From positions 1 through 64,000 of the forward strand of contig JAMPEQ010000008.1 of assembly GCA_023665085.1 (NCBI GenBank): a stretch of DNA of 64,000 nt, written 5' to 3'. The position numbers and the translations under genes are program-made. The notes under the pieces were generated by a model that was not told where the DNA came from, searched no databases, and saw only the letters and a list, made by a program, of their open reading frames with translations. Position 1 is the first letter of the stretch; each line of letters starts with the position of its first letter. This stretch comes from Bacteroides sp. (GTDB lineage: Bacteria > Bacillota > Clostridia > Oscillospirales > Acutalibacteraceae). Below, one piece after another: positions 17,239 to 25,704 of this stretch.

Positions 17239-18318
17239 CTATCTTTCTGTGCAGCTGATGCATGGATCAATTGTAAGAATCTGAAGCGGAACATCAGCAA
17301 GCTCTGATCCCGGTAAAATATGAATAAGTGATTCAATATTTGTAAATGTGGGAGTACGGATTCTGAATCTTTCAAGGAATTTTGTTCCATTAGCCTTGCA
17401 GTAGAAGATAGCCTCACCTCGCGGCTGTTCAACTCTTACAAATGCCTCACCGTCAGGATTTCCCTTAATCTGTGTGGCAATAGCACCGTCAGGAATTTTA
17501 TCAACTAACTGTTTGATGATGCTGATTGACTGGAAGAGCTCTCCGATACGAACAGCACATCTTCCGTAGCCGTCACATTCATCTGATGTTATGATATCAA
17601 AATCAATTTTACCATAAGCTTCATAGCCTGTCTTACGTGTATCAACAGCAATGCCGGCAGCTCTTGCCATTGGTCCTACTGCACCAAGGCGGATAGCATC
17701 CTCTTTTGTAAGTATACCCACTCCCTTGAGTCTTGACTGAACGGTATAGTCATTTAAGAAGGTTTTTGTAAGCTTTTTTAAATCTTTTTCCATACCGTTG
17801 AAAATATCAACAAAGCTCTTGAGCATGGAAGAATCCATATCACGAAGAACACCGCCGATTTTATTTACTGAAAAGATAACTCTGCCGCCTGTAGATGCTT
17901 CAAACATATCAAGCACCTTTTCTCTCATTCTCCAGCACTGCATGAATAATGCGTCAAAGCCAAAAGCATCTGCCAAAAGACCAAGCCAAAGAAGATGAGA
18001 ATGAATACGGCTCATTTCACCCCAGATAGTACGCAGGAAGGTTGCTCTTTCAGGTACTTCTGCATCAAAAATTCTTTCAAGAGTTTCGCAGTATGCCATT
18101 CCGTGCTTGAATGAGCATATACCGCAAATTCTTTCTACAACATACTGATAATCATTAAAATCTCTTTTTCCTGCTAATTCTTCAAGACCTCTGTGAACAA
18201 AGCCTATTGAAGGAATTGCCTCAACAACCTTTTCATCCTCAAGAACCAAATCAAGATGAATAGGTTCAGGAAGCACAGGATGCTGAGGACCGAAAGGAAC
18301 TACTGATCTCTCACCCAT
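17239..18318 (-). CDS. echE: Ech [NiFe] hydrogenase large subunit EchE
   Basis: 359 aa. Both nickel-binding motifs are present: RICGIC near residue 63 and DPCISC at the C-terminus. The protein stops three residues after the last cysteine (TER), so the C-terminal tail that maturation proteases remove in other [NiFe] hydrogenases is absent. This agrees with no endopeptidase gene in the cluster. It is homologous to NuoD and forms the catalytic site for H2 with EchC. It overlaps echD by one base. Confidence 0.95.
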   Translation of the reverse strand: MGERSVVPFGPQHPVLPEPIHLDLVLEDEKVVEAIPSIGFVHRGLEELAGKRDFNDYQYVVERICGICSFKHGMAYCETLERIFDAEVPERATFLRTIWGEMSRIHSHLLWLGLLADAFGFDALFMQCWRMREKVLDMFEASTGGRVIFSVNKIGGVLRDMDSSMLKSFVDIFNGMEKDLKKLTKTFLNDYTVQSRLKGVGILTKEDAIRLGAVGPMARAAGIAVDTRKTGYEAYGKIDFDIITSDECDGYGRCAVRIGELFQSISIIKQLVDKIPDGAIATQIKGNPDGEAFVRVEQPRGEAIFYCKANGTKFLERFRIRTPTFTNIESLIHILPGSELADVPLQILTIDPCISCTER

Positions 18319-18710
18319 TATTCTGCTACCTCCTCATCTTTTTTTATAATCTTAACGGAATCTTTAACTTCTTTTTTGAAAGGGGTTTTAACTGCTATTC
18401 TATATAATTTGTCCTGATAATCAGGATTGATTGACTTAATTTTGACACCAAACAGCTCTGTCATTTCATTTTCATAAAGCATAGCTGACGGGAAAAAGTC
18501 TGAAATTGTATTAATTTCTTCATCAATTGGAATAATTACCTTGTAATTTTCAAAGGTATAGTCAAGTACAACCGAATATATAATTTCATTATAGCCTTCA
18601 AAAGCAGTTGCACAAATCTGGCAAAGTCTGTAGCCTGCTCTCTGCTTTTCAAGCATAGTTTTATAAAGAGTCTGAATATCAACTGTTTCAAGAATGTAAT
18701 TTTCTTTCAT
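18318..18710 (-). CDS. echD: Ech hydrogenase subunit EchD (NuoC-like)
   Basis: 130 aa. Matches the small 30-kDa/NuoC-like subunit, with SAMLYENEMTELFGVKI close to the conserved E-R-E-x-x-D-x-F-G-I region of complex I subunit C. It is a peripheral connecting subunit without cofactors. Stop and start codons overlap with echE, so they are co-translated. Confidence 0.87.
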   Translation of the reverse strand: MKENYILETVDIQTLYKTMLEKQRAGYRLCQICATAFEGYNEIIYSVVLDYTFENYKVIIPIDEEINTISDFFPSAMLYENEMTELFGVKIKSINPDYQDKLYRIAVKTPFKKEVKDSVKIIKKDEEVAE

Positions 18711-19145
18711 TTATTTGCCCTCCTTTAAATTTTTGCTTTTTTCTTTAAGAAGTGCAAGGGATTTTACAACACCGTCGATAATAGCCTCAGGTCTTGCAGC
18801 ACATCCCGGAACATAAATGTCAACAGGTATAACCTTATCAACACCGCCTAATATATTATAGCATTCTTTAAATACACCGCCGTTGCAGGCACAGATACCA
18901 ATAGCACATACAACCTTCGGTTCTGTCATCTGCTCGTAAATCTGCTTGACTACATCTTTATTCTGCTCATTTACAGAGCCGGTTATAAGCAGAATGTCAG
19001 CATGTTTAGGGTTACCTGTGTTTATTACGCCGAATCTCTCAACATCATAAAGCGGAGTAAGACAAGCAAGAACTTCAATATCACAGCCGTTACAGCTTGA
19101 TCCATCATAATGCATAATCCACGGTGACTTTGTTACATCTGCCAT
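18711..19145 (-). CDS. echC: Ech hydrogenase small subunit EchC (NuoB-like)
   Basis: 144 aa. CNGCDIE near the N-terminus, GICAC in the middle and PGCAARPE near the C-terminus give the four cysteines of the proximal [4Fe-4S] cluster. The length matches the minimal small subunits of membrane-bound hydrogenases. It passes electrons from EchF to the nickel site in EchE. Confidence 0.94.
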   Translation of the reverse strand: MADVTKSPWIMHYDGSSCNGCDIEVLACLTPLYDVERFGVINTGNPKHADILLITGSVNEQNKDVVKQIYEQMTEPKVVCAIGICACNGGVFKECYNILGGVDKVIPVDIYVPGCAARPEAIIDGVVKSLALLKEKSKNLKEGK

Positions 19146-19146
19146 A

Positions 19147-20037
19147 TTACTGTACCCCCTTTACAAATACTTCAAGAATAAATACATTAAGTGCACCTAC
19201 AATAAGTGTGGTTACCCATGAATTTTTAAACATTTTCTGCCATTTCATTCTTGCATTTGTATTATCAACAAGAATCAATATAAAATATGTTATTGAGATG
19301 CAGATAAGTGCGATAAGTGCTGTCCATACATTTGCATTGATGAAGAATAATCCTACAACGCCCATCAAAAATACATTTTCATACCAGTGAGCAATCTCAA
19401 CAATAGCGAACATCTCACCTGAAAATTCTGTTGTAATGCCTTTAACCATTTCCTGATGAGCATGGTGGCTTGTAGCAAGATCGAATGGATGCTTTCTGAG
19501 TTTGATTGTAAGAATAAATACAAATCCGACAAATATACCCGGAAGCTTGATAATAGGCGGGATATCAGTGCTTGTAATGATTTCTCTTACCTTGAATGTG
19601 TTTGTTGCCAGATAAAAGCCTACTGCAGTTAAAAGCACCATAGGCTCGTATGACAGCATCTGCATCATTTCTCTGTTTGCACCCATGTTTGCATAAGGCG
19701 AATGAGAGCTGGTTGCAGCCAAAATCAAGAATATATTTGCTGTTGTAAGTGCAAAGAATACAAGAAGAAGGTCAAATCCACCAAAGAAGAGACAGCCTGT
19801 AAAGATTACAAATACAAGGAATATTGCAAGATAAAAAATCTGAACATGGTTTATAACAACAGTCTGCTTTTTTAACAGCTTAAATACATCATAGAAGGGC
19901 TGAAGCAAAGGAGGACCTTGCCTGCCCTGCATGCGAGCAGTAATCTTTCTGTCAATACCTGAGGTAAGTCCTCCGACAACCGGTGCAAAAATAATGTAGA
20001 CCATAATGCAAATTATAATTTTAAGTGTTGCGCTCAT
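19147..20037 (-). CDS. echB: Ech hydrogenase membrane subunit EchB (NuoH-like)
   Basis: 296 aa with about eight membrane segments. The cytoplasmic segment GIDRKITARMQGRQGPP matches the conserved loop of NuoH/EchB, and LRKHPFDLATSHHAHQE matches the second signature. It anchors the hydrogenase module and takes part in coupling to ion movement. It overlaps the echA stop by one base. Confidence 0.94.
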   Translation of the reverse strand: MSATLKIIICIMVYIIFAPVVGGLTSGIDRKITARMQGRQGPPLLQPFYDVFKLLKKQTVVINHVQIFYLAIFLVFVIFTGCLFFGGFDLLLVFFALTTANIFLILAATSSHSPYANMGANREMMQMLSYEPMVLLTAVGFYLATNTFKVREIITSTDIPPIIKLPGIFVGFVFILTIKLRKHPFDLATSHHAHQEMVKGITTEFSGEMFAIVEIAHWYENVFLMGVVGLFFINANVWTALIALICISITYFILILVDNTNARMKWQKMFKNSWVTTLIVGALNVFILEVFVKGVQ

Positions 20038-21947
20038 TATAATGCACCTCCTACTGAAATTACTACAAGAGCAAGTATTATTATAATAGAAATTACTACT
20101 GAAGGAGTCCAGAGCTTCTTTTCGCCAAAAATGTTCTCCATATACCAGTTTGCAAGGAAGAAACGCTTTTTCTCACCCATAGAGTCAATGTAATTCATCT
20201 GGTCACCTGCGTTTACACCGTTAATATAGCGAGAAGCTTTATCATACTTTGTATGTCTTGCTGTAATCCATGCAGCAGCAGGTACTGCAAATATTGCAAC
20301 AAGCATAATCATCATAATAATGATATTGTCTATTGTTATAACTGATTCAACGCTGTTGAATACAGATGTGATGTATGGTTCAATAATGTGAGAAGATGTT
20401 ATTGGGAAAGCGAAGCAAAGAATAATCATAAGAAGTGAGTGAATAAGAATTGATACCCACTGATTTGCAGATGTGGTATTCTTTGCCTTGATATCGTTAT
20501 TTTTTGATGCAAGTACAGTTGCAATCCACTTTGTCCAGTAGAAAAGTGTCGTTGCACTGCCGAAGCATACGAAAAGAACAAGAACAACAGATCCGCTGTC
20601 AATAAATGCCTTGAGAGCTGCCCATTTTGAAATAAGCATGCCAAAAGGAGCAAGAAACATGCCTGCAATACCGATAACAAGAGTCCATGCAAGATAAGGA
20701 TGACGTCGAACGAGACCGTGCATAGTTTCAATATCTCTTGATCCTGTAGCATTTTCAATAGCACCGACAGTCTGGAACAGCAGTGATTTTGATACTGCAT
20801 GGAATATAAGCAGGAATATGCCTGCCCAAAGAGTTTCTTTAGCACCTACGCCTGCACATGCTGTGATAAGGCCAAGGTTTGAAATGGTTGAATAAGCAAG
20901 CACTTTTTTGCCGTCGCTTACGGTTATTGCAAGCATTGACATAACAAGGAAAGTAAATCCGCCTACAAGGCTTACCATAGTACCTGCATAAGTTTCTGCA
21001 AGAACAGGGGAAAGTCTTAAAAGAAGATATACACCTGCTTTTACCATTGTGGCACTGTGAAGAAGAGCTGAGGATGGTGTAGGCGCAACCATAGCTCCGA
21101 GCAGCCATTTTGAAAACGGAAGCTGTGCACTTTTTGTAAGTGCTGCAAATGACAGTAAAATTACAGGTACAACTATTATTGCACCGTCAATTGAAACTAG
21201 ACTCTGCATGTCGGTTACATTAAATTTCATGCCTGCCCAAACAATTCCTGCAGCAAATCCGCAGCCGCCCAGCAAGTTCATCCACAAAGCTCTGAAGCAG
21301 TTATTGATTGCCTCTTCTGTTCTTGTATATCCTATAAGCAGGAATGATACAACGCTGGTGATTTCCCAGAAGAAGTACATCCAGATAAGGTTATTTGACA
21401 AAACAAGACCGAACATTGCACCAAGGAATACATAAAGCAATGAGAAGAAATATTTTCTTCTATCTTTAAATTCGGTATGATGATTGTGGTAATCTTTCAT
21501 ATATCCGCAAGCATATACTGTAATCAGCGTACCAACAACAGCGATAATAAGCACCATAATAACGGTAAGCTGGTCTACATACATTTTGTGTGATGCGATG
21601 TGTGGTTCTGCACCGCTGAATTCATACCAGAACATTAATACTGTCTGTGCTATAGAAAGCAAAGCTGCATAATATTTTTTGTACTTAAAGCTTAAAGCAG
21701 TTATAAGCACAACAAGAAATGTTTCAATTGCAACCATGGCGTAATCAGCAATTTCGGTTTCCATAAAAAAGAAAAACTGATTTTGACCGGCTGTAAAGTA
21801 GCTGACAGCAAATGCGATTGCTACACCAATGATACCAGCACTGCTGATATAGGTGATAATTTGTCTGACGGTGTTATTTTTTACCAGACTAAGAAGTAAT
21901 GCACTGATAAATGGTACACCAACCAAAACGAAGATTAAATTCTCCAT
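20037..21947 (-). CDS. echA: Ech hydrogenase membrane subunit EchA (NuoL-like)
   Basis: 636 aa with 14 or more membrane helices, homologous to the antiporter-like subunits NuoL/M/N. Segments include GAMVAPTPSSALLHSATMVKAG and a preceding LTKSAQLPFS, with the lysines used in proton transfer. It is the ion-translocating subunit. It is first in a tightly packed run echA-B-C-D-E-F-hypF-C-D-E, with ribosome site AAGGAGG before the ATG. Confidence 0.94.
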   Translation of the reverse strand: MENLIFVLVGVPFISALLLSLVKNNTVRQIITYISSAGIIGVAIAFAVSYFTAGQNQFFFFMETEIADYAMVAIETFLVVLITALSFKYKKYYAALLSIAQTVLMFWYEFSGAEPHIASHKMYVDQLTVIMVLIIAVVGTLITVYACGYMKDYHNHHTEFKDRRKYFFSLLYVFLGAMFGLVLSNNLIWMYFFWEITSVVSFLLIGYTRTEEAINNCFRALWMNLLGGCGFAAGIVWAGMKFNVTDMQSLVSIDGAIIVVPVILLSFAALTKSAQLPFSKWLLGAMVAPTPSSALLHSATMVKAGVYLLLRLSPVLAETYAGTMVSLVGGFTFLVMSMLAITVSDGKKVLAYSTISNLGLITACAGVGAKETLWAGIFLLIFHAVSKSLLFQTVGAIENATGSRDIETMHGLVRRHPYLAWTLVIGIAGMFLAPFGMLISKWAALKAFIDSGSVVLVLFVCFGSATTLFYWTKWIATVLASKNNDIKAKNTTSANQWVSILIHSLLMIILCFAFPITSSHIIEPYITSVFNSVESVITIDNIIIMMIMLVAIFAVPAAAWITARHTKYDKASRYINGVNAGDQMNYIDSMGEKKRFFLANWYMENIFGEKKLWTPSVVISIIIILALVVISVGGAL

Positions 21948-22008
21948 CCAATCAACCTCCTTCTAAATTAAACAACAGCTGAACAAGAAAAATTCATCTG
22001 CCATTTCT

Positions 22009-22034
22009 AAAACATATTTTATATAATATGTTTT
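22009..22034. promoter_or_regulatory. 26-bp palindrome in the ech leader, possible operator
   Basis: AAAACATATT (22009-22018) and AATATGTTTT (22025-22034) are perfect inverted repeats around TTATAT. The site begins about 14 bp downstream of the predicted ech transcription start, a typical place for a repressor. The regulator is unknown. Confidence 0.5.
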
Positions 22035-22054
22035 AAATATTTAATATCTGTAAT

Positions 22055-22083
22055 ATAATAATACGAACTAACTCAACTGTCAA
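22055..22083 (-). promoter_or_regulatory. Promoter of the ech-hyp operon
   Basis: On the minus strand TTGACA (22083-22078) and TATTAT (22060-22055) have a 17-bp spacer. The leader would be about 100 nt. The rest of the 292-bp gap to the deacetylase gene is AT-rich. It also holds a weak plus-strand pair (TTGATT 22187-22192, TATTAT 22210-22215). Confidence 0.75.
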
Positions 22084-22239
22084 CGAAAAATTTGATGATT
22101 TATTCACAAATTGCTGTTAAAATTTTTACCGGTTTTATTAATTTTTTACAAACATTAAATTTGTAATCAAAATTTAATAAATGTTATTGATTTTTAATTT
22201 TTATTGTATTATTATTTAATTGTAAAGGGAGATAATACT

Positions 22240-23574
22240 ATGAAGAGAATAAGATTTATTACTATTGCATTGATACTTGCAATAGTAATCAGTGCCTCAA
22301 GTGCCATTGCCGTTATTAATGGTAAAAACGTTAAGGCATTAGATTCTGCCGAGATGGTTAAAAATACGAGTACATCAGTCTCTGTCAAGTGGAAAAGTGT
22401 AAAAGGTGCAGACGGATATAAAATTTACAGTCTTAATAATGAAACAAATAAATATGATATTGTAAAAAAGCTTATTGATGGTAAGGCAAGCAGTTATGAG
22501 TTTGAAAATCTGCCACCCGCAACAGTGACAAAGGTTAAATTGTGCGCATACAAAATTTTCAATAAAAAGGAATATGACGGTGAGGCATGCCAGCCGATAG
22601 AAATTTATACTCTTCCTGAAAAGCTTGAACTAAAGGCTTCTTCAGCAGAGGAGGGAATACTTTCTCTTGCGTGGGATTCACAGTCAAATACTGCCGGATA
22701 TGAGGTTGGCTATTCTAAAGATAAGGAGTTTAAAGACAATACTACTGCAAATATCGACGGCGGAGATGCAAACAGCTTTAAAATAGACAGCCTTACTCCG
22801 AAGGATATTATATATTCACATATTCGTTCATATATGATGATTGATGATAAGAAGGTTTATGGTGAATGGAGTGACATACAGCAGACTTCCATAAAAGAAA
22901 AGTTTGTTATGCCAAAAAATATTGATCCTAATAAACCTATTGTGGCTCTTTCATTTGATGACGGACCTGCTTTCTATGATGGTTCAAGTAATTCAACTAA
23001 AGAGATTTTGGATGTTCTGGAGGAATACGGTGCGAGAGCAACGTTCTTTATGTGTGGCTGCAGAATAAATAATTCAAATAAGGATTTGCTCAAGAGAGAG
23101 ATATCTCTTGGATGTGAAATAGGAAGTCACACCTATGATCATTCAAATTACGGAAAAAAGGTTACTGTAAATGATATAAAAAAGAACACTGATGTTATAA
23201 AGAAGGCCTGCGGTCAGGCACCTTCAATATTTAGATGTCCGGGCGGAATGATGTCTTCTCTTATTCAAAAGGAATGCGAAAAAGAAGGCATGCCGATAGC
23301 TTATTGGTCTGTTGATACTGAAGACTGGAAGTCAAAGAATCCGAAGTCAATTTATAAAATTGCGACAAAATATGTCTATGACGGCAGTATAATTCTGATG
23401 CATGATATTTATCCTACAACTGCGAAGGCAGTTAAGAAGATTGTGCCTAAGCTGATTGAGGATGGTTATCAGGTTGTTACAGTCAGCGAAATGCTTGCTG
23501 TCAAAAATGGCGGTAAGGCCGCAAAGGCAGGTCAGCAATATATTGATTATAAAACAATCAATAATAACACTTGA
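22240..23574 (+). CDS. Secreted polysaccharide deacetylase with FN3-like domains
   Basis: About 444 aa. ATG 22240 follows AAGGGAG by nine bases and opens a signal peptide (about 1-32). Two fibronectin-III-like domains (about 40-225) precede a NodB deacetylase domain (about 230-430) with ALSFDDGP, GSHTYDH, RCPGG and the DTEDW motif, so the metal triad Asp/His/His and the catalytic base are intact. Such enzymes remove N-acetyl groups from peptidoglycan or chitin-like glycans. The FN3 region suggests attachment to the wall or a glycan. The gene is single, closed by a terminator. Confidence 0.9.
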   Translation: MKRIRFITIALILAIVISASSAIAVINGKNVKALDSAEMVKNTSTSVSVKWKSVKGADGYKIYSLNNETNKYDIVKKLIDGKASSYEFENLPPATVTKVKLCAYKIFNKKEYDGEACQPIEIYTLPEKLELKASSAEEGILSLAWDSQSNTAGYEVGYSKDKEFKDNTTANIDGGDANSFKIDSLTPKDIIYSHIRSYMMIDDKKVYGEWSDIQQTSIKEKFVMPKNIDPNKPIVALSFDDGPAFYDGSSNSTKEILDVLEEYGARATFFMCGCRINNSNKDLLKREISLGCEIGSHTYDHSNYGKKVTVNDIKKNTDVIKKACGQAPSIFRCPGGMMSSLIQKECEKEGMPIAYWSVDTEDWKSKNPKSIYKIATKYVYDGSIILMHDIYPTTAKAVKKIVPKLIEDGYQVVTVSEMLAVKNGGKAAKAGQQYIDYKTINNNT

Positions 23575-23588
23575 TAAATAAATTTTTA

Positions 23589-23621
23589 TACCTCTGAAGA
23601 CTGAGCCTTCAGAGGTATTTT
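23589..23621 (+). terminator. Terminator after the deacetylase gene
   Basis: TACCTCTGAAG (23589-23599) and CTTCAGAGGTA (23607-23617) form an 11-bp stem followed by T's. Confidence 0.85.
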
Positions 23622-23673
23622 TATATGCATATTTTGCCTCTGTTAAGAAAAAATATTTATGGAGGTGAAAACA

Positions 23674-23850
23674 TTGACCACTAAAGAATTATTATATATT
23701 GAGGATGCTCTTGGCCATGAGCAGTACTTTCAGACAAAGTGCTGTGAGGTTGAGCAGCATATTCAGGATCAGGAATTAAAATCAGCTATTGAACAAATGA
23801 AGAGCAAGCATCAGCAGATTTATCAGAATTTTTATACGTTGCTGGGTTAG
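23674..23850 (+). CDS. Small CotF-like coat protein
   Basis: 58 aa, helical and acidic, starting LTTKELLYIEDALGHEQ. Similar short proteins in Clostridia are annotated as spore-coat or CotF-like proteins. TTG 23674 is chosen because GGAGGTG (23661-23667) lies six bases upstream; ATG 23659 overlaps that ribosome site. It precedes a second CotF-like gene by 46 bp. Confidence 0.6.
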   Translation: MTTKELLYIEDALGHEQYFQTKCCEVEQHIQDQELKSAIEQMKSKHQQIYQNFYTLLG

Positions 23851-23896
23851 CCGAACAAAATAAGGCTTAGCCTTTGTTTAGCGAAAGGAGTATTAT

Positions 23897-24142
23897 ATGG
23901 ATGATAAAAATTTAATGGAGAATATTCTCTTGCTTGAAAAAGGTGTATGTGATTTATATATGCATGGTTCTATAGAATCATCAACAAAGAATGTTCACCA
24001 GACTTTTAAAACTGCACTTAATGATTCACTTAATATGCAGGACACAATTTATTCTCAAATGGCACAAAAAGGCTGGTATCCTACCGAACAGGTAGAGCAG
24101 TCAAAAATTGAAAATGTAAAGCAGAAATTCAGTATGCAGTAA
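23897..24142 (+). CDS. CotF-family spore coat protein
   Basis: 81 aa with the Coat F domain pattern: a four-helix ferritin-like unit, GVCDLYMHGSIES in the first half and a C-terminal KGWYPTEQ. Homologues are outer spore-coat components. The ribosome site GAAAGGAG precedes the ATG. It forms a pair with the 58-aa protein upstream, so the two may make a complex. Sporulation-specific promoters were not identified. Confidence 0.78.
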   Translation: MDDKNLMENILLLEKGVCDLYMHGSIESSTKNVHQTFKTALNDSLNMQDTIYSQMAQKGWYPTEQVEQSKIENVKQKFSMQ

Positions 24143-24158
24143 AAGAGTTATAAAAAAG

Positions 24159-24198
24159 AAAATCATGCCTTAGCTTTAGCTGAAGCATGATTTTTTGT
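24159..24198. terminator. Bidirectional terminator between cotF-like and glnQ-like genes
   Basis: AAATCATGC and GCATGATTT flank an imperfect inner stem, with T-runs on both strands. Confidence 0.8.
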
Positions 24199-24217
24199 TT
24201 AAAATATAAAATAAAAT

Positions 24218-24940
24218 TTATAATACAGCCTTTAAAAATTGCTGAAGACGTGTGTCTTTAGGTGCTGTAAATATATTTTCAGGGGTATCCTCTTCAACAA
24301 TAACACCGCCGTCCATAAATATTACTCTGTCAGCAACCTCGCGTGCAAAGCCCATTTCGTGAGTTACAACAACCATTGTCATACCCTGCTCAGCAAGATC
24401 CTTCATAACCTGCAGAACCTCTCCAACCATTTCGGGATCAAGCGCTGATGTTGGTTCATCAAAAAGCATTACTTTTGGACTCATTGCAAGAGAACGTACT
24501 ATTGCAGCTCTCTGCTTCTGACCGCCTGAAAGCTGGCTTGGATAAGCATCTGCTTTATCTTCAAGTCCCACCCTTTTGAGTAAATCAATTGCTTTGCTGT
24601 TAGCCTCATCTTTAGTCATTATTTTAAGGTGAGTCGGAGCCAGAGTAATGTTTTCAAGAATAGTTTTGTTGTTAAATAGATTAAAATGCTGGAAAACCAT
24701 TCCCATATGCTGACGTATTTTGTTTATGTCGCACTTTTTATCTGTAATACATTCGCCGTCAAAATATATGTCTCCGTCTGTTGGGGTTTCAAGCAGATTA
24801 AGGCATCGTAAAAATGTACTTTTTCCTGAACCTGAAGGACCGATTACAACAATTTTCTGACCAGGCTTGATTTCATAGTCAATTCCTTTTAATACATGAT
24901 TATCGCCGAAGCTTTTATGAAGATTACATACCTTTATCAC
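24218..24940 (-). CDS. glnQ: Polar amino-acid ABC transporter ATPase (GlnQ-like)
   Basis: 240 aa ATPase with Walker [10 protein letters not shown] (about 33-41), Q-loop, signature LSGGQKQR, Walker B VMLFDEP and the H-loop histidine. It belongs to the GlnQ/HisP group that drives polar amino-acid uptake. It overlaps the end of the permease gene by 17 bases and is third in the binding protein-permease-ATPase order. Confidence 0.92.
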   Translation of the reverse strand: MIKVCNLHKSFGDNHVLKGIDYEIKPGQKIVVIGPSGSGKSTFLRCLNLLETPTDGDIYFDGECITDKKCDINKIRQHMGMVFQHFNLFNNKTILENITLAPTHLKIMTKDEANSKAIDLLKRVGLEDKADAYPSQLSGGQKQRAAIVRSLAMSPKVMLFDEPTSALDPEMVGEVLQVMKDLAEQGMTMVVVTHEMGFAREVADRVIFMDGGVIVEEDTPENIFTAPKDTRLQQFLKAVL

Positions 24941-25631
24941 TTTTTCTCAAGCTCCTTTCCATAACCTTAATAAGCAAAGATATTACTACAACTAAAACAA
25001 TGTAGATAAGAGCCATTACAATATAAGGCACCATAAATTCATAGCTGTTAGATCCGATACGGTTAAATGCAACATAAAGGTCTGTAGCACCTACAAAGCT
25101 GACTACTGAGGTTTCTTTGATGAGCGAAATAAACTCATTACCCAAAGTAGGCAGTATGTTCTTTATGGCCTGCGGAATAATGATTTTCATCATTGTTGTG
25201 CCATAGCTGAGGCCTACAGAGCGTCCGCCCTCAAGCTGTCCTGAATCAACAGAAAGAATACCTGCTCTCATAATTTCTGATATGTATGCGCCTGAGTTCA
25301 TTCCGAATACAACTACGGCCACCGCAACAGAATTCATATGAAGTGACATCAGAGGCATAAGCACATAATAGAAAATTAAAAGCTGAACAACAATGGGTGT
25401 TCCTCTAAATAGGCTTATATATAAGCCTGCAAGTTTATCGATAAATTTAATAAAGCCGTTATTTTTCGGCACAACTCTTATTGTTGCAATAAGAGTACCG
25501 ATTATTATTCCTATCAGCAAACCTGAAACAGCTATGATACATGTATTTCTCAATCCTGTTAAAACAGTGTTGTATCCGCCGTGATTTATAAAGAAGTCAA
25601 GAAATACTTCTAGCTTTTTTCCAAAATTCAT
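24924..25631 (-). CDS. Polar amino-acid ABC transporter permease
   Basis: 235 aa with five membrane helices and the HisM/GlnP-type N-terminal [16 protein letters not shown]. The EAA loop for ATPase contact reads [21 protein letters not shown]. Only one permease gene is present, so it should act as a homodimer. A terminator hairpin separates it from the binding-protein gene, which would lower its expression. Confidence 0.92.
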   Translation of the reverse strand: MNFGKKLEVFLDFFINHGGYNTVLTGLRNTCIIAVSGLLIGIIIGTLIATIRVVPKNNGFIKFIDKLAGLYISLFRGTPIVVQLLIFYYVLMPLMSLHMNSVAVAVVVFGMNSGAYISEIMRAGILSVDSGQLEGGRSVGLSYGTTMMKIIIPQAIKNILPTLGNEFISLIKETSVVSFVGATDLYVAFNRIGSNSYEFMVPYIVMALIYIVLVVVISLLIKVMERSLRKSDKGM

Positions 25632-25646
25632 AACTATATCCTTTGT

Positions 25647-25694
25647 AAAAAAAGCACCCCACTGTTTTGCTTATGCTTAACAGATGAGGTGCGG
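25647..25694 (-). terminator. Intra-operon terminator between binding protein and permease
   Basis: On the minus strand an imperfect stem (GCACCTCATCTGTT...AACAGTGGGGTGC) ends in a run of seven T's. It is placed to favour binding-protein mRNA over permease/ATPase mRNA. Confidence 0.75.
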
Positions 25695-25704
25695 CTTTTG
25701 ATAA

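Noticed and set aside
20426..20845. 139-codon minus-strand frame inside echA
   Set aside because: Lies wholly inside a well-conserved antiporter-like subunit in another frame, without a ribosome site.
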